Source of the DNA: Chloranthus sessilifolius
Lineage: Eukaryota > Streptophyta > Magnoliopsida > Chloranthales > Chloranthaceae
Direction: 5' to 3'
NCBI GenBank assembly: GCA_021018995.1
Contig: CM037591.1
Location: 1,742,001-1,806,000 of the forward strand
Length of the DNA stretch: 64,000 nt
Program-made: the position numbers and the translations under genes
The notes under the pieces: generated by a model
What the model was told of the DNA's origin: nothing
The model's database searches: none
Seen by the model: the letters and a program-made list of their open reading frames with translations, nothing else
Shown here: positions 56,323-64,000 of the stretch, piece by piece
Numbering within the stretch: position 1 is the first letter of the stretch
Layout of the letters: every line of letters starts with the position of its first letter

Positions 56323-57379
56323 TGACGCATGACGGTTCCCTAAACTACGTAAATGATATGATTGATTTGCCGGAATTAAATTAGAATTCAATTAAACAAT
56401 AAAATTCACAAAATATAACGAATACCTCAGGTTTTCGTAGTATTCCATGAGAGAATCACGTATGCTTCAAGTAGGGTTCAGTACGCTAGATCCGTTAGGT
56501 TGCAGCGTAGATCGATCCTAGAGATAGAACTCTAGGTTTTCCCAGATTAGGACGCTCACGACTCAATGATGGGATCACTGGTTTCCTCTAAGTATTTGGT
56601 GCGGAAGGTTTAATAACTCAGTTGGGATCTAGGGTTGCTGAATCGGATCAATTCAAGGATTCAGGGACAATTAGGGTTTAGGATTTCACAAGGATGATGG
56701 TCAATTTGGGGTTATAGAATCACACAAGCAAAGATAAAAGATAGATAGATAGATAGATAAATTGGCAGGCTTCACACCCTTGGCTTTGCACCAAACCCTT
56801 CTCGGGAAGAAGAATCACTCTTCATAGAGGCTCATTTCAAGCACACACAAGCAAAAGCTCTTTTCACTCATAATCAATAACTAACTACATTGTTCAACTT
56901 AAGGACCTTATATAGGAGTCCTTTCAATAAAAGAAAATCCTAAAACAATTAATAAATAAAAGACAAATAAACCCTTAACACAAAAGTTCGAAATTAAACT
57001 CCTAAAACACTAAAACAACCCGGCGCGATTTCGATCGATCGAATTGAAAATCGATCGATCGAAATTTCATATTGCTATGAAAATCGTCGTCGCCATTCGA
57101 TCGGTCGAATTCACATTTCGATCGATAGAAAATTTTGATCGATCGAATATATGATTCGACCGGTCGAAATATAACTCCAGAACTCTGTAACTCTGTCGAT
57201 GTCATTCGATCGATCGAAAATTCAATTCAATCGATCGAATTGGCTAATTCTTCCAATTTTCTCTTCTTTCGCCAATTTTCGCCTCATTCGTCTATTTCTG
57301 ATTTTCATTTCGCTTCTTCCGACGTCGGTGCATGTGAAAAGGTCCATATCCAATGTCTACGATGTCGACGTCCACGTCA
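56323..57379 (-). mobile_element. Solo LTR (1057 bp) with TSD GTTTA
   Basis: TGACGCATGACGG ... CCACGTCA, flanked by GTTTA at 56318-56322 and 57380-57384. It interrupts unit C exactly where units A and B are continuous. A TATA box CCTATATAAGG on the minus strand (near 56918) gives the orientation. A (GATA)n run is at 56740. A possible donor CCTGAG|GTATTC (minus, near 56424) would start an intron leaving the LTR. Confidence 0.85.
57030..57245. repeat. Array of TTCGATCGATCGAA words in the solo LTR
   Basis: About nine words of the form ATTCGATCGATCGAAT or variants (TCGATCGGTCGAA, TCGACCGGTCGAA). Here the array lies upstream of the TATA box, unlike in the other LTRs. Confidence 0.85.
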
Positions 57380-57598
57380 GTTTATTCCAAAAGATTCAAA
57401 ACTGTAAGCCCTCCACTCTACAAATGTGATACTCTAACTACTAAGCTAAGAGGGCTCACCTAATACTGAATAAAAATTCAGGAAACTATTGATATATTAG
57501 CTTACTTTCATAAAGATTAATGTAGAGATTGGTTTAGCCTAAACTACAATTTCTATATTCCCTTCTTGTCAATACCCGTCATATGCAGGTACCACCAC

Positions 57599-58065
57599 AC
57601 TAGCACTAGTTGTCGTTGCTCACCAAACAGGTGGTCGGATGGTGTGCATTCTTTGTGGGCTCGATGACTTACAATCCTCCGAAAAGGCTCTCGAGCCCGA
57701 AGTCAATTACATTGAATTTGTTATAGGAGATGCTTGGACCCACTTGTTAAATGGCTATAGAAGAGCCGATTTTGTGCTCATAGATTGTATCTTGGAGGAC
57801 CATGAAGGGGTCTATCAAGCGGCACAACCAGGCGGGAGCCTTCGTGGGGCTTTCGCCGTTGGCTATAATGCGTTTTGCAAGGGATCGGGGTGGAGAGGGG
57901 GTTCAAGGACGAATTTGTTGCCAATCGGAGATGGGTTGCAGGTGACTAGGGTGAATGCCAGTGGTGGTGCAAGGAGTCATCGGGTTGTTAAGAGTAGATC
58001 AGTGCACTGGGGAAGAGCATGCCTTTAGAATCAGATCTCCACAAAGGAAAGTGGTTGAAGCTTAG
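57599..58065 (+). pseudogene. DUF1442 exon 2, copy C, one-base frameshift
   Basis: After CATATGCAG the frame reads (G)TTTLALVVVAHQTGGRMV, CILCGLDDLQSSEKALEPE, VNYIEFVIGDAWTHLLNGYR, ADFVLIDCILEDHEGVYQAA, QPGGSLRGAFAVGYNAFCKG and LLPIGDGLQVTRVNASGGAR. An extra A near 57990 (GTTAAGAGTAG against TTAGAGTAG in copy B) shifts it. Without that base the end would be RVDQCTGEEHAFRIRSPQRK and VVEA, with TAG at 58063-58065. The GYNAF and LPIGxGLxVTRV motifs are typical of DUF1442. Exon 1 is missing, so it is probably not functional, though the body is well kept. Confidence 0.78.
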
Positions 58066-58259
58066 GATTATTTGCCCTTTAGTCTTAATTTTGAATGTTA
58101 GAGCTATAAAGAGAATTAAAAAGTGTGATGCGTTGTAAACAACTAGATACATAAATCACCCATCAACGTCTTGTAGTATTTTTGATGGGTCTATTATTGT
58201 TATTGTTTATTTTTATTGGATAATGGTTTGATTGAAGGAAACAACCATATTGATGAGTG

Positions 58260-58260
<1 letters not shown>

Positions 58261-58320
<60 letters not shown>
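58261..58320. repeat. (CT)n(TA)n compound microsatellite
   Basis: About 46 bases of CT repeats and 14 of TA, the right end of unit C. Confidence 0.95.
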
Positions 58321-58321
<1 letters not shown>

Positions 58322-58370
58322 ATCACTTCAATCAATGTTTACGGACCCCTCAATGAAGATATTGTTAGTT

Positions 58371-58460
58371 TTTATAGGTGAGCTGGGTTCGAACCAATGA
58401 CATTGAGGTTGCAATATTGTCGCCCTCCCATTGTGCTACAGGCACAAGCACTGCCCTTAA
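58371..58460 (-). mobile_element. tRNA-derived SINE, copy 2 (partial)
   Basis: Minus strand: A-box-like TAGCACAATGGG, then GACAATATTGCAACCTCAAT and a B-box GGTTCGAACCC. An A-rich tail follows at the left. Same family as 43026-43140. Confidence 0.7.
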
Positions 58461-59330
58461 TGGAAGTATTTCCATTATGGTCAACTTGGCCGGCGCAGTC
58501 TTTGTTGGCTCTTGACTGAAGGGGGAAAGAGAGACTTTTCGTTGTTTCCCCTACATAGGAAGTCTTCTCCATACTAACATAAGTCTCCTGACTTTTTAAA
58601 AATATCGGAAAAAGTCTGTTACTCCAGACTGCATCACCAATTAATCACTCAAGTCAGCGACTTGGCCGAATAAGCGGCAATATATTATTTTATTCATTTG
58701 TATTTAAAGGGCAAAAAAGACTTATTTTTTGTACTATTTTGTTCATCTCGTTCATAAAAACCTTTAGATTTGGCTTATTTTGTACTATTTTGTTTATTAA
58801 AATTTTAATTTTAACTTGCAATATGGTATGATAATTTTATATTTTTGAATTGTTTTATTTTTTTCGACTTTGACCAATTTTTGCTGGTTTCTGCCGATTT
58901 AGACCCTTGCCGGTTTATTCCGACTCCCAACTTTGTGACCATGGTCTTCTCCGTCCCAAGTTAAAGAGTAAAGATATCCCTTTCCCTCTAATACATGTCA
59001 CATTGGATTTGCTAGATCTCCCAGCTGGTGCATATCTCTGGTTCATGATCCATGTCTCCGTACTGCAGTCATGCCCGATAGCACAGTCATGCTCGATACT
59101 GGCCCCAAAACCAAGATTTTAAGCCTTGACATTCAATCAATTGTTTTTTATTAGACAATAATTGTTCATATTGATCTCGCTGCTGTCAAAACACCGAGTG
59201 CTTCAATCACCTATAGGTGGTTAGAAACCTCTAACAAGCTTTAATTTTGAGTCCAATCTACATACCAGCACCACGGGAAAAATTTAAAATGGTAAAATCT
59301 TGCAATAAGTATATTTTTTGGCCGAGGCCA
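58461..59330. other. Intergenic sequence, no gene seen
   Basis: T-rich, with no coding or repeat signal I can support. Confidence 0.4.
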
Positions 59331-59690
59331 GGGACTATACGCCCGAGCATAGAGATTTCTCTACGCACCATTAGGTGGTGTCCATCGTGAGGATCGGGTG
59401 CAAGGGCAACTTAGGCAAGGGCAACTTAGGCAAGGTCGATTAGATCCCATTCAAACAAAAAAAATTGTTTTTATGACTTTTCCATCGTTAAAAATGTGGT
59501 CAAAGTTGGCGAAAATCAAGTCAACAAAATTTTACCTTATCTTTGACCCATCAACGGAGGGCAAAAAAGTTAAGAAAATAATCTTATTTTTAAAATCACA
59601 TGTCTCATGGCTTACCAACCCAAAACAGGATTTGTTTTGGGTTTATCATGCCACATGTCATGTGATCTGTCGACTGAGCTCATAGGTGCG
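59331..59690. repeat. Degraded MITE-like repeat
   Basis: GGTGTCCATCGTGAGGATCG, AAAATGTGGTCAAAGTTGG, CTTATCTTTGACCCATCAA and CAACCCAAAACAGGATTTG match 33740-33990 in order. A small internal tandem GGGCAACTTAGGCAA is present. Confidence 0.55.
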
Positions 59691-60438
59691 CCCAGGCGTA
59701 TTCTCCCCAACGCCATTTTGGCCACCACCTATTCAGAAATAATTTATGAGCTATCACTGACTTCAATAGATTTGGATTTCACAGCCAAAAGCTGACATAT
59801 ACAGCTTTTGGGGGGCATAGTGATCCGTAAACGTCTTTTGGCATATAATAGCCATCACCAGGCAGTCTAATTAATAAATTGGCATATCGATACGGCCTTT
59901 GGATCAAAGGGAAAATGCAAGTATGCAACAGCTCTTTAATATCCAATATCTTCCCACTGTCGCCAGTTTCTTCTTATATTCTTTGCCAGTAATAAGGGAT
60001 TTGAATCATCTTGTTTGCGGGTGGGTTTTCTCTAAGCTCATGTGATTCACTTACCAAACTAGTAAAGGATTCTTCACCCACAATTGACTTTCCCTCAGTT
60101 TATGCAACTTGCATATATAATATGAATTAGCTAGCTATATGCTCAATTTAATTCCATATGAATTGTTAAACTAATTAATTAGGCCTTGCAAGTTGCTTAA
60201 ATGCCGTATCAAAAAAAAAAATGCACATTGTTGATTCTGATTTCCATGGTTAATGATAAGCTATTTTTCTCTCAAAAAAAAAGTGGCTTAAATGCACGTT
60301 TTGGTTATTAGAGCAGGAAATCAACTTTTGACAGGATTGTTACGGCAAAAAGCTCCACGTAAACTAAATCTAATGATGTCGGTGATACCGATTTGAATTA
60401 ATGTTCTTAGTTTTATGGACACCAAAAATTTGCAATTG
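59691..60438. other. Intergenic sequence, nothing recognised
   Basis: AT-rich with A-runs. No supported features. Confidence 0.4.
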
Positions 60439-60889
60439 GAGTATCTTTAAATTCACCCACCAAATCTTTGAGGGCACTTTGATGAAACCCATTGATTGCT
60501 TTAAATCAGACAATGGAGATTATTCTTCGTCCCAATCTTTCACTCGATGGATCTTCAGGTCATTGCGTACCATTAGACGGTCAGTTCATGTGGCACACAC
60601 TAAAAAAAGTGACCTTAAAATCAGATTTGAGCGTGATGAGTGTCACATGACGTTAAGGTCACTCTTTTGGATGCGTGCCACGTGAAATAAAAAACTAAAT
60701 GTTTGCTCTTTTGGATGCGTGCCACGTGAAATAATAAACTAACTGTTTGCTAGTATGCCCATGATCTCAAGACCCATCCTGTGAAAGAGCGGGACAAAAA
60801 AACTATCTCTATCATCTAATTCAAAGCACTCAATGGGCTTTCAGTATGGGTGCCCTCAAAGATTCTTTGGGTGAATTTAAATGTACTCA
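60439..60889. repeat. MITE with about 40-bp inverted ends
   Basis: GAGTATCTTTAAATTCACCC, TTTGAGGGCAC and the inverse right end (GTGCCCTCAAAGATTC, GGGTGAATTTAAATGTACTC). The inside shares GTCCCAATCTTTCACT and TGGATCTTCA words with 9441-9832. A tandem of CTCTTTTGGATGCGTGCCAC (60661 and 60707) lies within. Confidence 0.75.
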
Positions 60890-60977
60890 TTTTTAAATAG
60901 TACTTGAAATTAGTTACAAATTTTTCTTTAGTAGTTAAATGGTAAACTTAAAAAAATCAAAGAAAGCTAAACAAGTG

Positions 60978-61232
60978 TTTTTTTTATACGGCCATTCGGC
61001 CTAGACAGCCTCGAGAACCGAGGAGCAAGCACGTATACACATGTGACAGTTGTGGAGCAGCGTGAAGGAGCATCAACTATAGTGGTGAGGGTTAACTAAC
61101 ATAACCCAACCCACACCTTGTAAAGACAAGGGTGGAAAACAGCGTGGAGGACGAGAATCGAACCCACGACCTACTCCCTCACATTGGAGAGAGCGTACCA
61201 ACTTGGCTAATGCCTCTTTGGTTACACCAAGC
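60978..61232 (-). mobile_element. tRNA-derived SINE, well preserved
   Basis: Minus strand: a perfect A-box TAGCCAAGTTGG (61209-61198) and B-box GGTTCGATTCT (61164-61154), spaced as in a tRNA gene. A unique body of about 170 bp and an A-run at 60985-60978 follow. A 5'-truncated relative is at 16893-16981. RNA polymerase III transcription is inferred from the boxes. Confidence 0.82.
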
Positions 61233-61729
61233 GTTGTTGGATAAATAAGAAAAAATGTTAAGTGAAAATACCATAAAACACCTTAATACAATCATGACCC
61301 AAAATTCCACCTATTCTTTATAGCATCGAATTTTGTGAGATAACCCACATGTCAAACTTAAGCCTGAGTCCTAACATGAATTTATTACGTAATTCATACT
61401 CATAAAAATGCAAGCTTAAATTTTTTTTTTTATTTTTTTTATCACACATGACAAGCATTTTGCAATTTCGATATTATTTTTGAATAATTACTATCTATCT
61501 ACGTAGCTATTCACTAAATGGTACATTGATTCCTAATGATTTAAGAGCATAACTATTAGTATTGGTAACTTTAAACCAATGCCCTTTTGGGGTGTCAATT
61601 ATCGGTACTCAATCAAAAATCAAAACTCATCCATTAATAAAGTATATTAAATTGAATAACATGTGCCTAAACACCAACCCATAGTAATACCTTATCGAAA
61701 GTAAATGAAAACCCATTCAGAGTCTCAAC
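61233..61729. other. Intergenic sequence, nothing recognised
   Basis: AT-rich with T-runs near 61420-61440. No features supported. Confidence 0.4.
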
Positions 61730-61959
61730 CATGGGTCAAAATACCGGGTATCGGATACGTATCGTCCGAGCTCAAAACCGATACGTATCGGACGATACGT
61801 ATCGGAATAGTAAAATACCGGACGATACATTGAATGTATCGTTCGGGTATATGCATATAAAATGGCGATACGGTACATTGAATGTACCGCATCGTCCCAG
61901 TCCAAAACCGATACGTATTGTCCGATACGTATCGGTATCGAACGAAATTTTGACCCATG
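61730..61959. repeat. GATAC-family hAT-like MITE, best-preserved copy
   Basis: CATGGGTCAAAATACCGG ... GAAATTTTGACCCATG, 230 bp, with a perfect 8-bp duplication GTCTCAAC (61722-61729 and 61960-61967). Inside are four or more GATACGTATC palindromes and GGTACATTGAATGTACC. Confidence 0.9.
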
Positions 61960-62021
61960 GTCTCAACGGAAAGTAAACAAAAAAAAGTTTTGATATATTC
62001 CAAAAGACTATCCAAAATATA

Positions 62022-62394
62022 GGGAAAATTCCAAAAAAAAAAAACTGAATTTTGACCCCAATATCTCTAACACACCTAAACTACTGCTCTGTCAAATGAG
62101 CACCCAAAGATTCCATAAGTTCATCAACTAAAACCTTACCGTCAACTCCCATTAATATGCGAACGGAAAACTCTGAGTTGGCATTTTAGCACCCAAAGAA
62201 ATCATACGTTCATCAACTAGACCCTTGCCATCAACTCCCGTCAGCGTTTTCCGTTCGCATATTAACTGGAGTTGGCGGTAGGGGTTTAGTTGATGAACTT
62301 ATGAAATCTCCGGGTGCTCGTTGACAGGAGTAATAGTTTAGGTGTGTTAGAGATACCGAGATCAAAGTTCAGGGGTTTATTTGAATTTTTTCCC
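62022..62394. repeat. Hairpin MITE with 8-bp TSD AAAATATA
   Basis: GGGAAAATTCC ... GAATTTTTTCCC. The arms are inverse over about 150 bp (AATATCTCTAACACACCTAA against TTAGGTGTGTTAGAGATACC, AAGTTCATCAACTAAA against its inverse). AAAATATA flanks both ends (62014-62021 and 62395-62402). GGGAAAA ends recall Mutator-like MITEs, although those usually give 9-bp duplications. Confidence 0.82.
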
Positions 62395-62548
62395 AAAATA
62401 TAAATCAATGATAACTCAATGATCATAAAATCCTCTGCATTTACAATGTCTTCTAGTTCTCCTTCTAAATATTAATTTTCCTAGCATGCTTCCTCGTTAT
62501 CGTCTACAACATAGTTGTTTAATGGATCCAAGTGATCTAGATAGAATA

Positions 62549-62856
62549 TGTTTGAAGTTTAGTCACACATTGGGTAAATTATAGCCGTGTCTCTCCCCTT
62601 ATAATGTCCTGGGCCCCTCCACTCATTGCCAATTGATTTTGAGTTGGATGCACAGATTTATCATGGTATCAAAGCAAGCCTTTCTCCACTCCACGTCACC
62701 CAATTCAATTATCCACGTGATTTGGCTCAGTCCCGCTAACACGGCCAGGGGCATATTGAAGTTTAGTCCCACATTGGCTTTGTCTCTCCCATTATAATAT
62801 CTTGGGCCCCTCCACTCATTGCCAATTGGTTTTGAGTTGGATGCACAAATTTATCA
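62549..62856 (+). mobile_element. TRIM (miniature LTR retrotransposon)
   Basis: Two direct repeats of about 105-115 bp (62549-62663 and 62754-62856) share TTGAAGTTTAGTC, CACATTGG, GGGCCCCTCCACTCATTGCC and TTGAGTTGGATGCAC, and both end TTTATCA. Between them lie a primer-binding site TGGTATCAAAGC (62664-62675), about 80 bp, and a purine-rich GGCCAGGGGCA. No coding capacity. The whole element is 308 bp. No clear target duplication. Confidence 0.85.
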
Positions 62857-63560
62857 TAAATATATTGGAATAAACTATATGAATCAACTTAGTGGATACA
62901 CAAAAGATCCCTACTAATCTAACACAAGTGTTGTGTGTGTACAATTGTGAATAATGCTAAAAGTTATAATATGGAAGAACATTTATAAGTAGTCAACTCA
63001 GTAGTCAACTAAGTCTATATTTGACATTTATAACAACCAAATCAAATAACAAATAAACAATAATATAAATCATGGCATGAAGATATTAATCCTGCATGTG
63101 TAAAGGTGTTGTGGAGTATGATGTGTCATTGATGCGGTTCTTTTTCAACATTATTGAGTTTTCTTGTCATATATACATGCTTGTTTCATAAAATAAAACA
63201 ATGACCAAAGCCCTACCCAACACACTATCACTCTTGCTTATACAATTTAAGACGATGACTTTGTCTTCACTACCTAGGCTTGACACACAGAAAATAAAGG
63301 AAAATATGTCATCTCATCACCATTAAAGTCTAAGGGCTGCACTGCTGTAGTGGTTCCCAATGGCATAGTGATCTTAGTTGACGTGACTTGTGTTTCATCT
63401 TTACTTACCCCCAAAAATGGATGGTACAACAAACAGTTTGGACCATCCATTTTCTTATACTAAAAACCACATGGTATAGATCTATTTTTTTTCCTTAAAA
63501 TGACCTACGCAGTGCCTCTTTTCTCCACTTGTCACTCAACCCATGTTCTGGGTCAAGTAA

Positions 63561-63602
<42 letters not shown>

Positions 63603-64000
63603 CTTAGGAACATCAAGGATTTCGTCGGAGCTGGAGTTGGATTCATTGTCTTTATTTGTGCAATAAAATTTAAAATCTCCGCCCTAGTCTCGTTTTTCGC
63701 CCTCGAACCTCGATTTGTCTTGTAGAGTGAATTGATCAACATTTTCTTTAGATTACACTCTTGTTCGGCCTCTACCGCAATTGTTTCCACATCACCGCTT
63801 AGCTGTTCTTTTTGTTACTACAAAAGTAGCTGCATCAGCTTCAACTACTCGTCACCAGTTGATTGAGTTTGAAAAATATTCATGTTTTCTATCATAATGT
63901 GATGACCTAGACTTAAAAGTGAAGGATTGGATCGATATCAATGTTTTAAAGGTGTTAACCAAATAAGGGCCATGAACAACATCATGTTTGTAGAAGGTGA
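62857..64000. other. Intergenic sequence with a (TA)n tract
   Basis: No gene or element recognised. (TA)n lies at 63565-63598. The 84-codon minus-strand frame across it owes its length partly to the TA repeat. Confidence 0.4.

Larger units (their letters stand above)
50755..58320 (+). repeat. Tandem array of DUF1442-relic units A, B and C
   Basis: Unit A spans 50755-52161, B 54088-55170 and C 55180-58320. A and C begin AATTCAAACNAGAGGATGCA-like (in C just after a (TA)n) and run through the same 1.3 kb to DUF1442 exon 2. B starts part-way, at AAAAGCTCTTTGTTATTC (equal to 51717 in A). B and C end with the same 3' flank (ATTTTTGATGGGTCTATTAT) and a CT/TA microsatellite. An intronic segment in all three (for example 51944-52002) looks like a tRNA-derived head on the minus strand (TTAGTTTAGAGGTTAGAGCA). 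DUF1442 exon 1 is found in none. Confidence 0.8.

Noticed and set aside
61154..61209. A true tRNA gene
   Set aside because: The A and B boxes are present, but the stems do not pair as a cloverleaf and the sequence continues into a SINE body with an A-run.

Overview
The window is nuclear DNA of a flowering plant. It is AT-rich, has plant-type introns, a NAC transcription-factor gene and a plant GGQ-domain release-factor gene, and is packed with LTR retrotransposons, MITEs, SINEs and long (TA)n runs. I cannot name the species. Long introns filled with transposons would suit a magnoliid or another woody lineage, but that is inference only.

Two genes look intact, both on the minus strand. (1) A NAC gene of the ANAC090-like type, 15271 to 10261, has three exons with clean splice sites and all five NAC subdomains. 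(2) An ICT1/ArfB-like peptidyl-tRNA hydrolase, 50445 to 32065, has seven short exons that join in frame to 226 residues but are spread over 18.4 kb, with introns of 6.8, 3.0 and 7.5 kb full of mobile elements. Exon 3 has a decayed tandem copy that keeps its 3' splice site and has gained a possible donor. A third family, DUF1442, survives only as exon-2 relics in a tandem array at 50.8-58.3 kb. One relic is cut by a chromovirus, one has deletions and one differs from open by a single base.

Layout. 1-1.7 kb: LTR and 3' end of a minus-strand Ty3/gypsy element. 1.7-8.6 kb: a gypsy remnant holding a 3.4-kb solo LTR with perfect target duplications, then a 2.3-kb 3' LTR. 8.6-20.2 kb: NAC gene and MITEs, several sitting in (TA)n. 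20.2-31.8 kb: MITEs and two large minus-strand LTRs. 32-50.4 kb: the ICT1-like gene, whose introns hold copia remnants, SINEs, hAT-like MITEs and tandem duplications. 50.8-58.3 kb: DUF1442 array with a chromovirus and a solo LTR. 58.3-64 kb: SINEs, MITEs and a TRIM element.

The least expected pattern is shared by several otherwise diverged LTRs (2391-5773, 6334-8638, 23869-26438, 28194-31753, and the partial one at 1-944). Each seems to carry a TATA box, a leader exon ending at a G|GT donor and a long intron, usually with an array of short self-complementary words whose sequence differs by family. The four complete ones then show a hairpin, an AG|GT acceptor (mutated in one) and a short acidic reading frame opening in the same phase. 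I cannot tie this to a described system. Other notable points are the MITE family living in (TA)n tracts and a hAT-like MITE family built from GATACGTATC palindromes.
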